64,000 nt of DNA from Leptodactylus fallax (taxonomy: Eukaryota > Chordata > Amphibia > Anura > Leptodactylidae). Below the pieces are notes generated by a model. The model did not search any database. It was not told the DNA's origin and saw nothing but the letters and a program-made list of their open reading frames with translations. A program made the translations under genes and the position numbers. Shown here in pieces: positions 1 through 9,150 of this stretch; positions within the stretch are counted from its first letter, which is position 1, and every line of letters starts with the position of its first letter. The stretch covers positions 506,001 through 570,000 of the forward strand of contig CAMRHE010000207.1 in the NCBI GenBank assembly GCA_947044405.1, given 5' to 3'.

Positions 1-1186
1 TCAAAAACGAAAATCAAAAAATTCCCCCACAGGGAAAGGATTAAACTTGTGGAAAACCCCTTTAAATGTACACAATCCAATGGCCTATAATGTCCTTGTG
101 TTTCTTATACTATTTTGTATTTAGCAGACCATTGCTTCATTATATACAGTGTTACATCAATAAGATATGCGTCTAGAAAGAAAGAATTCATCCTGTGTTC
201 TCTCATCTTACAAGACTTATGAAAACAATAATAAAACTTGCAGTGTATGAAAGGAGATCCGCCATAAAGTTGGATAAAGAACGGGCCTGATTGCATCTGA
301 CAGGTCAATGGCTAGAAACGCGGTGGGTTCTTTGCTTTCAGAGAGAACACTTGATGAAATTACTGTATGTTGGAAAGTGACAGTGCTTTTTGATTCTATT
401 ATCTGTCTCTGTGAGTCTGCTCTTCATTTGGTAGCAGGGATGCTCTTTGAGATTCTTCTGTGGATGATGTGACAGACAAATTTTCGCCTTGCTTCCTTGC
501 ATCTGACCTTAAGGAGAAAAAAAACTTTACCTTTTCCCTTGAATCTTTAACTCTTTCATGCTCCGCATTCTCTGTCTCCTCAGTATCTTTTTTCCTGTCT
601 TGTCTCTTTCTTCTGTTAGGATCATAATTTCCATTAATGTAAATACATGAGAGATTGAGGAAGTATTTGTTTGGTGAAAATACGTGAAGGAAAAAAAAGT
701 CTACATTTCTTCTTCACTGTTCTAATCTCATTTCAAAGTGGCTGAATCCTGACAGTGAAATGTAACTCAAAAGAAATTCTCCATTATTAATGCTGAGAGC
801 TCAAAGGTCGTACCTGGAGGGAAAAGATAATAGATTTAGAGATTTAATAACTGCTACAGTCAGTTGTCTTAGTGAGACCAGATATTAAAAGATGTGTACT
901 TACAAAAATGTGTCAAATGCGCTTGGTGATTAATCCAGAAGTGACCAAGGATTCTGAATGTGTCTGAAGGAGACTCTCAGGAGCCATTTGATCGGGGTAC
1001 AATATGGCATGTTACAAGTCAGAGCGAGGAAAGTTATATTTATTAGCTGCAATGTGGCCTCATACACAACACAAGGTTCTTCGTCTCACATGTTGAGCAT
1101 TAATAGAGACCTTAGAGATGTGCCACCTTTTTCTTTCGGCAAATTGAATGAAGGTCTCCAATTTCTTGACACAAGTTCAGTACTTT
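1..1186. other. Intron sequence, no gene seen
   Basis: AT-rich sequence with T-runs and no convincing coding frame. The first 20 bases, read on the minus strand, resemble the start of the 11140-12000 repeat (its segment near 11184-11200). The window may therefore open at the edge of another copy of that family. Otherwise nothing is recognised. Confidence 0.4.
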
Positions 1187-1818
1187 GCATCTAGCAAAAC
1201 ACTTCAAACAAGTCAAACCACAACCACTGGGCGTATAGATAAAAACCTTCCAACAAAATATTCTATGAGATATGGGATATATATATATGATATTGTATGA
1301 GATAAACAACTTCCGATAGAGTATCATGAATTCAGGGTTTTTTTCAAAGCTGGTCATCTCCCACCATACATTGCAAGATATGTTGATATAACCAAGAGGA
1401 CAGATAGAGATATATTTGTAATCTGTATTCATTGATAGTTCTCCTGAAAATTTAGCAAAAAGCTGCAAATCAAACCACAACCATTGAGTATATAGACATA
1501 TATGACATAAACAACTCCTGACAGAGTATCAAGAATTCAGGGTTTTTTTTTAAAGTTGGTCATCTTATGCTATACATCTCAAGATATGTTGACCAAGAGA
1601 ACAAGTAAGGGAGGGCACATCTATAACCCATATTTATAGAATGGTCTTCTGAACATCTAGCAAAGCCCTGAACAAGGTGCAAATCACACCACAACCATTG
1701 GGTATATAGAAACATATATAGTACCAAGGTTGTTTCAAGGCTGGTCATCTTGCACCACACATGTCAAGATTTGTTGATCAAGAGGACAGATAAGGAAGGA
1801 CAAATCTGTAACCCATAT
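1187..1818 (+). repeat. Tandem repeat, ~220-260-bp units, interrupted by the LTR element
   Basis: About three imperfect units recur. Each contains, in order, a TCTAGCAAA-like block, CCACAACCATTGGG, a tatagacatat stretch, a GAATTCAGG plus T-run block, a CTCAAGATATGTTGA-like block and AACCCATATT. Landmarks lie near 1208, 1473 and 1690, so spacing varies between about 217 and 260 bp. The next unit continues beyond the LTR element at 7637. Short overlapping open frames here differ between units and are not coding. Confidence 0.8.
1814..1818. repeat. Left target-site duplication of the LTR element (CATAT)
   Basis: CATAT here is repeated at 7632-7636, directly outside the other LTR. Removing the element and one copy restores the tandem-repeat unit seen elsewhere in the array, so the 5-bp duplication is well supported. 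Confidence 0.9.
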
Positions 1819-2655
1819 TGTGAAGAATATCGCCTCGCCCAGCCGCCTGGCACGCCTGCGATCAAACTTCTTTCTTAACCTCCCACTCACACGCCGTGAG
1901 TAGACCGGGTCATAGGATAAAACGAAATGAGCGATATAAATTTTATATGTTTAATAACCCAAGTGGGTCGGTATGAATTAATAGCATATACAGAAATATA
2001 CAATATTAATATGATCAAGCATAAACATACAAGCAAAAGGGAAATGATACAATACACCAAAATAAAAGGAAATAAAGATTAGAAAAAATACCTGAGCACA
2101 CAGCTTTGTCCTAGCTGTCTCTCTTCCATGCTCAACACAATAGACTTGTAGTCCGTTTCTCTAGGCCACAGCAGAGTGTTGGGCCTAGGGCGCAAGCTTA
2201 AGCAAGTTGCATAAAACAATCCTTCTACATGCTGTCCAGAACTAGGCCCTCAAAGCATTCCTCAGTAGGGCAGGCCCTCTCATCTTCTCCCAGATCAGAG
2301 CTCCTTACTGCTTTCTTTGCTGAATGACCCCAGAATCCAGGTCTGCCCACAGCATATGGCTAGTGCTCCACCCACCCCTTGCACCCAGGCAGCCCCCCTT
2401 CTCCCACCTTTGCAGAACCCTCGGAGAGAAGGGTGAAGTTAAGGCTTGCTATCCCCCATCCCATCTGGCCAGGGATAATAAAAGTGCCTGGCTATAGCAA
2501 GCCATCTCCAATGAACACACATAAAACCAGTGAAGCGTATCGTCCAGCAATGTGGACTCAACTAAAGCACCGCATTCCAAGTGGGGGAAGGACTGACCTA
2601 AGCAAGTAAAACACACTTCCAAGAAAGATATAAAACTGAGGGTCGGTTCATCACA
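1819..2655 (-). repeat. 3' LTR of the Gmr1-type element
   Basis: An 837-bp direct repeat of 6795-7631. In element orientation it begins TGTGATGAAC and ends TTCTTCACA, giving TGTGA/TCACA ends. The two LTRs differ by about seven substitutions and two single-base indels by eye, roughly 0.8% substitution. This implies a recent insertion. Small open frames in this LTR also occur in the other one and are not genes. Confidence 0.95.
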
Positions 2656-2667
2656 CCTCCCCCTTTT
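2656..2667 (-). other. Polypurine tract of the LTR element
   Basis: On the minus strand AAAAGGGGGAGG lies directly against the 3' LTR. This is the place and composition expected for the primer of plus-strand DNA synthesis in LTR retrotransposons. Confidence 0.85.
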
Positions 2668-2841
2668 AGAGCGTGTCGGGAGGAAGGACGATCCTAAGAT
2701 CGCCTTCCGCGGACACCTTGGCGGCCTCACCCCGCCGGGACCTGCGCTGGTCCCTGACCATATTCCTGGCGTACTGATACCCTCTTCCTCTCCTGTCTGA
2801 ATGGAGACTCTTCTAAGGTTCAGGCTCTGAATTAAGTAGAC

Positions 2842-3087
2842 CTGGCTACCTCCTGCTTGCTCTGGGTCCCTCCCCCGAGTGCTGGCGTCCCTCAGACCCA
2901 CACTCACAACCCCAGGCCCTTGTGGTACCGGTGCTGAGACCCCATCCCGGCAGTCTCCGCCCACCTGGCTACCCCCGGCCTGCACTGGGACCTCGTGCTG
3001 AGTGCTGGCATCCCGCAGATCCACACTCGCAACCCCAGGCCCTTGTGATACCAGTTTAGAGACCCCTTCCCGGCAGTCTCTCAGGGT
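2842..3087 (-). repeat. Two 123-bp tandem units inside the retroelement tail
   Basis: Units 2842-2964 and 2965-3087 both start with CTGGCTACC and share blocks such as AACCCCAGGCCCTTGTG and CCCGGCAGTCTC. The 123-bp period equals 41 codons and preserves frame. In translation both contain QGPGV, LRDAST and QAGGSQV. The copies have diverged, so the duplication may be older than this insertion. Confidence 0.8.
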
Positions 3088-3484
3088 CTCTCCCACACTA
3101 GCCGCTAGTTGGGAGAGTTCTAGGGGATTCTGCACCTCCCCCTTTGCTTCCAAACCTAGGGGCACCTCTGGTTCTGGCACAGGTATGTTTGGACCCTGTC
3201 CTCCCTCCCAGACGCCTTGCCCCTTTGGGCCTACACCCTGTTCCTCCTGTACTTGGGTGGGTGATGGTGATACCTTGGGCAAATGACTGAGATTATGCTT
3301 CCCCAAACCATCCCTCCACAATACATTGACAGGTAATACATTTGACACACCCCCTTCTTGGGTCCCACCTCCAGCACTCCATGCCGTCTGCACTTGGGCC
3401 ATGGGCACGACTGGCACACCTTGGATGGCTGTTTCTCCTTCCCAGGACTCTTTCACAAGAGTTAGGGGCCCACGTACACGTCTC

Positions 3485-4015
3485 CCCGTACAAGAGCTCA
3501 AAGGGGAAGAACCCCGTTGAGGCTTGCGGCACCTCCCGGTAAGCGAACAGCAGGTGCGGGAGATAAGGCTCCCAGTCGCGCCCGTGGGACTCGACTAACA
3601 TCCTGAGCATCTGCTCCAGGGTGCCATTGAACTGTTCACACAGGCCATTGGTCTGTGGGTGATACGGGCTGGACACCAGATGTTGCACCTCTGTTACCTT
3701 ACACAGGCCTTGCATCAAGGCAGACATGAACTGGGTACCTTGGTCTGTGAGCATCTCTCTGGGAAATCCAACACGGGAGAAGATGCCTACCAGAGCCTTG
3801 GCCACTACATCAGCCCGGGTGGAAGACAGAGCGACAGCTTCCGGGTACCTAGTAGCGTAGTCTACTACCGTTAATATGAAACGTTTCCCGGTGCAACTGG
3901 GAACGGACAGGGGTCCAATGAGATCCACAGCCACCCGCTGGAAAGGTTCGGTTATGATGGGCATAGGGATCATTGGTGCTTTGGAGCCTTGCCCCGCCTT
4001 CCCATCCTCTGACAA
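3485..4015 (-). pseudogene. Integrase catalytic core (DD35E), frame-shifted at both ends
   Basis: A retroviral-type integrase core. Reading from 4015, catalytic residues are D31 (VDLIGPL), D91 (LTDQGTQF) and E127 (NGLCEQFNG), with 35 residues between the last two. The surrounding SSPYHPQTNG motif is standard for Ty3/gypsy integrases. The enzyme would join element DNA to host DNA in the nucleus. All three catalytic residues are present. However, its zinc finger lies in another frame upstream (change near 3970-4015), and its C-terminal part continues in a third segment (change near 3485). Not translatable as one protein without recoding. Confidence 0.9.
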
Positions 4016-5643
4016 GTGTCACATGAACGGCAGTATTTAGCTACATCTGTCCCCATCTTAGGCCAGTAGAATAAGTGGCTGAGGCGAGCCTTGGTCTTAG
4101 CGATCCCCAGGTGGCCTGTCAGTGGAATATCATGAGCAATCCGCAACAACTCCACCCGGTAGGGTTGGGGTACCACCAAATGTTTCTCCCTGAGCCGACT
4201 TTCTTTTCCCTTTGTGGGGATCGTTTCCCGGTACAACCTCCCTTGCTCCCAGTACATGCGGTCCTTGTCCGACTCCAAGGGAGGTTGATCAGCACGCTCC
4301 TTCAATGCATCCAGACTGCGGTCAGCTTGGACAGCGTCCCTGAACTCCTGACTGGAACCAGACAGAAGAGATGTGCATGTCATATACCCGCCGGACTCCT
4401 CCGGCTCCAGTGCGGGGAGGCTAGTCATGGCGGTCTCAGTGCCATCTCCGGGTGACAGAGGGAACGGCTCAGGGGTCGGAGCGCCTTCCACCCCTCTAGC
4501 ACTCTGGCTGCGGGTCACCACCGCAACTCCAGCAGTCCGTTCCTCATCCGGATCGGCCCTGAGATCCCCGTGACCCACCTGACCACCTGGCACATTGTCC
4601 TCAGTCGGGGTTGCCCCCAGCATCTCAGAAGAGCTACCCTGTAAACCTGCAAGGCAAGAATTAGCAATTACATTGACATTGCATTCATTCATTGATTCAC
4701 AGTGAACTGCATGGGTGACTGGCTGAGCCAGGGTCACACTGAGGTGGCTCTCATCACCCGCAGATGTGGGCGGGGCTACAGCCAGGTCAGCATTCCACAA
4801 TGTCTCATTCACATGCTCACTGATTACTTTAGCTGGACGCACAGCAAGGGGAGACAAAAGGCTGACCCCTCCCTCTGCCTGTGTGACAGGCTTCAACACC
4901 TCATTAAAATCATCCTTCAGTACAGACATTTTGTCACAGCGAGGTGGGGCTGCTCCCACCCCATATTGGGACACCAAGGGCCCCAAATCTCTTCCCAATA
5001 GTACATTGGCAGGCAGATCAGACACTAGCCCCACATCACGCATCCCTTTTCCCGCACCCCAGTCCAAGTGGACGCAAGCCATTGGCACAGTTACGCGTTC
5101 TTGTCCAATACCCTTCAGGGTCAGAGTTTTTCCAGGGATAATACTGTCTGCAGGGACCAAGTCAGGTTGCACCAGCGTAATCTGCGCCCCAGTTTCCCGA
5201 AATCCCATGACCACTTTACCCCCCACAATGACCTGTTGACTGTTGGCATCGGATTGCAACCCCTCCCTCCCCACCAAGTATACAGATGAGCCAGCTGCCG
5301 TGGCTGGGGAAACAGGGGGGTTCTTAGAGCGGTTGGGGCACTCCGCCTTGAAATGTCCTGGCTGGTTACAAGCATGACACCGCCGGGCCTCTCCTTGGGA
5401 TTTGGAGGGGATACCCGGGGGTGCCCAGAGTTCTTGGGACAGGGGAAGTAGAGGGGGCACCTGGGACAGAGTTTGTCTTACCCCACTTGGAGACCGCAGG
5501 CTGTGGTGAACTCCAACTTTGCCCCTCCTTCCCACTTGGGGGTCTCTGCAGTGTGGCTCCTCTCTTGATCCATTGCTCCCTGGTGGACACATAGTCGTCA
5601 GCAATCTCTGCAGCCTTGTCTGCTGTTTTGGGTTTCCAGTCAC
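3970..5643 (-). pseudogene. CCHC zinc knuckle, aspartic protease and integrase zinc finger (pol part)
   Basis: Residues count from 5643. The nucleocapsid knuckle is C89-X2-C92-X4-H97-X4-C102. A pepsin-like retroviral protease follows at ~138-225, with the conserved end LPANVLLGRDLG. The catalytic Asp-Thr-Gly is here Glu-Thr-Gly (E150; GAA at 5194-5196), which should abolish or strongly reduce activity unless it is a lineage trait. A long acidic linker with VVTRSQSAR follows, then the integrase HHCC finger at H504, H511, C541, C544. Gag capsid lies upstream in another frame (+1 or -2 shift near 5370-5470), and the integrase core downstream in another (-1 type). The first ~80 residues are probably an out-of-frame extension. 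Confidence 0.85.
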
Positions 5644-6676
5644 ACACGAACTGGCGGACCTCCAGAGGGCACACCTGGAGAAATTGTTCCTTTATCATAA
5701 GATCCCCAATTCCCTCAAACGTGGTGACAGTAAGTCCTTTGATCCACTGCCAGAATGTAACCTGTAAGTGGTGCAGAACATCCGCATAGCTCTCTGTGGG
5801 ACCCCGCTGGATATTCCGGAACTTTTTGCGGTACACCTCCGGCGTGAGCCGGTATCTCCGGATCAGCGCCGCTTTGATGGTCTCATAGTCCGCGTCCACT
5901 GGTAAGCTCGTGGAAACATCCAGGCCTTTTCCCTTCAGCCGGGGAGACAGGTAACGGGCCCATTCTGCCTGGGGAATATGATGCTGCTTACACACCCGCT
6001 CAAATCCCCGCAAGAACAAGTCCAAGTCCCCGTTATCTTCCAAGATTGGAAAGTCCTCGGATCGGATCTTTAGTGCTCGGGCTCCTGGAGTTGGTGCAGG
6101 GGAAGGTTGCGCCTGCTGGCAAAGTTCCAGCTTTTTTAGCTCAAGCTGATGCTCCAACTCCGCCCGACGCTCTGCAGCAGCGGCCTCTCTTTCCGCCCGG
6201 CGCTCTGCAGCAGCAGCAGCGGCCTCTCTCTCCACCCGGCGCTCTGCAGCAGCAGCAGCGGCCTCTCTCTCCACCCGGCGCTCTGCAGCTTCTCGGTACT
6301 GGAGAATCACCTGCAGGCGGGTGCTATAGTCACTGGCGTCTATCTGCTGTAAGGCCATTTGCAAGTATAAGTCCGTTACCCCCACAGAACTGGGGTTACT
6401 GGTCCCTCCAGGCACAGTTACCTCTGGGGTCCGGGCACCTGCGGAACCGTCTGGCATGGTGATGTTGTCTGGTGCCAGCCTCTCAGGACTTTGCTCCGCC
6501 TCCTGCATGGCTATGGTAGCTTCCATATCTGCCATCTCCTGGAGTTCAGCAGCAACCAAGTCCTGCAGACGTTTGGTTATGCTTCTGGTCCCACCAGCCA
6601 TCCACTGGAAGCCGTTGCCAAATAAAAGATAGGACAGAAAAAAGAAGGAGGGAACAGTACTGTACCAAACTTTCAC
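5366..6676 (-). CDS. Gag: coiled coil plus SCAN/capsid-like domain
   Basis: An uninterrupted 436-residue frame. The better start is probably Met26 (6601), because residues 1-25 are hydrophobic and unlike gag. Residues ~126-188 form a highly charged Ala/Glu/Arg coiled coil with a 13-residue repeat. Residues ~205-370 resemble the SCAN-related retrotransposon capsid, with a DLDLFLRGFER motif, a basic LSPRLKGKG stretch, RRYRLTPEVYRKKFR and a late REQWI helix. Gag would assemble the cytoplasmic particle that packages element RNA. The frame loses homology near 5400, just before the zinc knuckle, which sits in the next frame. I infer a mutational shift rather than programmed recoding, because the break falls inside Gag. 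Confidence 0.85.
   Translation of the reverse strand: MKVWYSTVPSFFFLSYLLFGNGFQWMAGGTRSITKRLQDLVAAELQEMADMEATIAMQEAEQSPERLAPDNITMPDGSAGARTPEVTVPGGTSNPSSVGVTDLYLQMALQQIDASDYSTRLQVILQYREAAERRVEREAAAAAAERRVEREAAAAAAERRAEREAAAAERRAELEHQLELKKLELCQQAQPSPAPTPGARALKIRSEDFPILEDNGDLDLFLRGFERVCKQHHIPQAEWARYLSPRLKGKGLDVSTSLPVDADYETIKAALIRRYRLTPEVYRKKFRNIQRGPTESYADVLHHLQVTFWQWIKGLTVTTFEGIGDLMIKEQFLQVCPLEVRQFVCDWKPKTADKAAEIADDYVSTREQWIKRGATLQRPPSGKEGQSWSSPQPAVSKWGKTNSVPGAPSTSPVPRTLGTPGYPLQIPRRGPAVSCL
6165..6295 (-). repeat. In-frame 39-bp minisatellite in gag
   Basis: About 3.5 copies of a 39-bp unit rich in GCAGCAGCAG and CTCTCTC. It encodes a 13-residue ERRxEREAAAAAA-type repeat that forms the coiled coil. 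Unit length is a multiple of three, so copy-number change keeps frame. Confidence 0.85.
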
Positions 6677-6775
6677 CGTATTTTAAGCTTGATCTCATAC
6701 CGCGCTCGTTCCATAGGATTGCCGCAATCCTCAGTGTCTGCGTGATACCACACCCACACACTGTTACCCTAATAT

Positions 6776-6793
6776 CCCACCACGCTGCCACCA
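6776..6793 (-). other. Primer-binding site of the LTR element
   Basis: One base inside the 5' LTR, the minus strand reads TGGTGGCAGCGTGGTGGG. The leading TGG pairs with a tRNA CCA end and the position is correct. I do not assign the tRNA species. Confidence 0.65.
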
Positions 6794-6794
6794 C

Positions 6795-7631
6795 TGTGAA
6801 GAATATCGCCTCGCCCAGCCGCCTGGCACGCCTGCGATCAAACTTCTTTCTTAACCTCCCACTCACACACCGTGAGTAGACCGGGTCATAGGATAAAACG
6901 AAATGAGCGATATAAATTTTATATGTTTAATAACCCAAGTGGGTCGGTATGAATTAATAGCATATACAGAAATATACAATATTAATATGATCAAGCATAA
7001 ACATACAAGCAAAAGGGAAATGATACAATACACCAAAATAAAAGGAAATAAAGATTAGAAAAAAATACCTGAGCACACAGCTTTGTCCTAGCTGTCTCTC
7101 TTCCATGCTCAACACAATAGACTTGTAGTCCGTTTCTCTAGGCCACAGCAGAGTTTTGGGCCTAGGGCGCAAGCTTAAGCAATTTGCATAAAACAATCCT
7201 TCTACATGCTGTCCAGAACTAGGCCCTCAAAGCATTCCTCAGTAGGGCAGGCCCTCTCATCTTCTCCCAGATTAGAGCTCCTTACTGCCTCTTTGCTGAA
7301 TGACCCCAGAATCCAGGTCTGCCCACAGCATATGGCTAGTGCTCCACCCACCCCTTGCACCCAGGCAGCCCCCCTTCTCCCACCTTTGCAGAACCCTCGG
7401 AGAGAAGGGTGAAGTTAAGGCTTGCTATTCCCCATCCCATCTGGCCAGGGATAATAAAAGTGCCTGGCTATAGCAAGCCATCTCCAATGAACACACATAA
7501 AACCAGTGAAGCGTATCGTCCAGCAATGTGGACTCAACTAAAGCACCGCATTCCAAGTGGGGGAAGGACTGACCTAAGCAAGTAAAACACACTTCCAAGA
7601 AAGATATAAAACTGAGGGTCGGTTCATCACA
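6795..7631 (-). repeat. 5' LTR of the Gmr1-type element
   Basis: An 837-bp repeat of 1819-2655 with the same TGTGA/TCACA ends. As the upstream LTR in element orientation it should hold the promoter. An AT-rich CATATAAAATTTATATC stretch on the minus strand near 6910-6930 is a possible TATA region. Differences from the other LTR include an extra A in an A-run near 7060 and single-base changes near 6869, 7155 and 7273. Confidence 0.95.
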
Positions 7632-7636
7632 CATAT
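7632..7636. repeat. Right target-site duplication of the LTR element (CATAT)
   Basis: Matches 1814-1818. The tandem repeat resumes at 7637 with TCATTG..TTCTCCTGAACATC, as in the undisturbed units near 1430 and 1650. Confidence 0.9.
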
Positions 7637-7800
7637 TCATTGTTCTCCTGAACATCTTGCAAAACCCCCGAACAAACTGCAAGTCAATCCACAACCATTG
7701 GGTTTATAGACATGTATGCCATAAACAACTCCTGACAGAGCATCATGAATTCAGGTTTTTTTTTTTTCAAAGCTAGTCATCTTATGGCACATATCTCAAG
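7637..7800 (+). repeat. Continuation of the 1187-1818 tandem repeat
   Basis: Carries the same ordered blocks as the left units (CCACAACCATTGGG near 7690, GAATTCAGG plus T-run near 7748, CTCAAGAT near 7795). This confirms that the LTR element landed inside the array. Confidence 0.8.
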
Positions 7801-8759
7801 ATGTTATGTGTATGGGAGACTCCTGACCCTCTGTCAAGAGACAGAAGGATCGGGAATCCTTTTGTTCCCTGAGGAGATAGCCCTTGCCTCTTTCTATTTA
7901 GAACACATGCATGCCCAGCAAGTTTACTTGACACTGAGCAACAGGGACACCCATCTGGTGCAAATCCTAGAGGTGGTGCTTGCATCTATCAGACATTTAT
8001 AGCATATCATGAATTTCTAAGGTAGGCAAACCCCTTTAAGAATTGTATCCCAGTACTATTCAGTGCAGATACTATGGCCACTATTGTCTAACTATAATCG
8101 TTCCATTGTTTTACTGTGAGAAACCTGCAATTATCAGCCTAAATATAGAGAAGTAAATCAGCACCAAAAACTGTGAAAGTCCAGATTACTTAACATTGCA
8201 GAATATTAGGCGACTAATATTAAGAAAGTGGAACAAATCTGGCTGTCAGCTGTTCTATGGTTACTTGTATGTAATGAGGCAAATCTAGCTTTCAGCAAGG
8301 AATACTGAACTCGTTCTTTTCTTCTGTATTGTCCTTGTTTAGAATGGTTGTAAAAACTCAATTTCTCTACCAGCTGTAGATCTGCTATAGTCTAAGCACA
8401 TGAGTCAGCCCTTGTAGAAGGATTGTATTACTTCAATCATACTCTTCACTGTCACAGAAAAGTAGTAGACTCCTTAACAGTGGTGAATCATCACAATCCT
8501 AGATAGTAACAGAATTATGTTATATAGTTCTGAACTATATCAGCATTAAAACATGGAATAAATAAAAAAAATGGTTAATATACTTAAATTGGAGGAATTA
8601 AATTCCATAAGAAACTAAAAGAAAAGGGACTCACGGACTATATTTGGATAATTTTACCTATATGCCAGATGACATACACTACCATTTTTGTTTCAATAGA
8701 ATTACAATGTACATAGAGATAGTCACAATGAAACTTTGGTATTGAAGCAAATATCATCT
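7801..8759. other. Intron sequence, no gene seen
   Basis: AT-rich. The 7820-8038 part ends in AACCCCTTTAAG, a terminal motif shared by several MITEs in this window, so it is probably a degraded MITE. Nothing else is recognised. Confidence 0.4.
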
Positions 8760-9150
8760 CTTACAAAGGACCTGGTGCCTGGCCTGACTTGTCTATTTAA
8801 GCAAAAAAATAAATATACTGGACCATATTTTGTTATAGTTCTGTGCTGTGCTGTAGATTTCTTATTCCTCCTAGAAATGTATGACCAAATTGACAAGTGG
8901 GTGTTACCATGTGGGTGTGTGTCCCTGTATACTGTCACAATGTCCAATCACAGCTGACAGTTTCAGACCATGTAGAGACACACCTCTTTGACAAGGAGAA
9001 CAGTAGCACCTAGTTGTCAATTTTGAAATTTCTTGGAGAAATAAAAAAGGAACATTAAAATGCAGAGATATAAGTAAAGATAATCCAGAATGATATCATG
9101 AAGAATACATGTATTTACAAGTCCTGTCTAATATTCACACAGTATAGTCT
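8760..9150. repeat. MITE-like repeat, same family as 25195-25560
   Basis: Shares a core with 25195-25560: a TTATTCCTCCTAGAAATGTAT block, a GGGTGTTAC..TGGG..GTGTCCCT block, and ACACCTCTTTGA..A followed by GGAGAA. Flanks suggest inverted ends (GACTTGT/ACAAGTC). No transposase is seen. Confidence 0.6.

Larger units (their letters stand above)
2656..3495 (-). pseudogene. Integrase C-terminal fragment plus Gly/Pro/Val-rich tail; RT/RNase H missing
   Basis: The minus-strand frame opens at 3501 and runs into the LTR. Its first residues (GRRVRGPLTLVKESWEGE) continue the integrase C-terminal region after a frame change near 3485. The rest is low-complexity, rich in G, P, V, S and Q, and contains a 41-residue tandem duplication. 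Reverse transcriptase and RNase H should follow integrase in a Gmr1-type element but are absent. A short stretch around LPVNVL..RDGLG loosely resembles the end of the protease (LPANVLLGRDLG), so this tail may include rearranged protease-linker sequence; that is speculative. The C-terminal end is LTR-encoded and probably meaningless. Confidence 0.65.
1819..7631 (-). mobile_element. Gmr1-type Ty3/gypsy LTR retrotransposon lacking reverse transcriptase
   Basis: A 5813-bp element on the minus strand. It has two 837-bp LTRs, a 5-bp target duplication, a primer-binding site next to the 5' LTR and a polypurine tract next to the 3' LTR. Internal order is gag capsid, CCHC zinc knuckle, aspartic protease, integrase zinc finger, integrase core, then a Gly/Pro/Val-rich tail running to the LTR. 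Integrase directly after protease is the known order of Gmr1-type elements, where reverse transcriptase and RNase H follow integrase. Here no reverse transcriptase motif (such as YxDD) is found, and only ~0.8 kb separates integrase from the LTR. At least three frame changes break the frames. It cannot be autonomous, yet its LTRs are almost identical, so it probably moved in trans recently. Confidence 0.9.

Noticed and set aside
2379..2609. 76-residue frame, repeated identically at 7355-7585
   Set aside because: Lies inside the two LTRs; no domain; repeated because the LTRs are repeated.
2656..3495. A degenerate reverse transcriptase in the element tail
   Set aside because: No YxDD box or RT-like blocks in the minus-strand frames I read; the segment is only ~0.8 kb and low in complexity.
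4075..5289. Several + strand frames of 66-157 residues
   Set aside because: Antisense shadows of the retroelement protease-integrase region.
6046..6462. 138-residue + strand frame rich in Pro/Gly/Gln
   Set aside because: Antisense shadow of the gag coiled-coil minisatellite.
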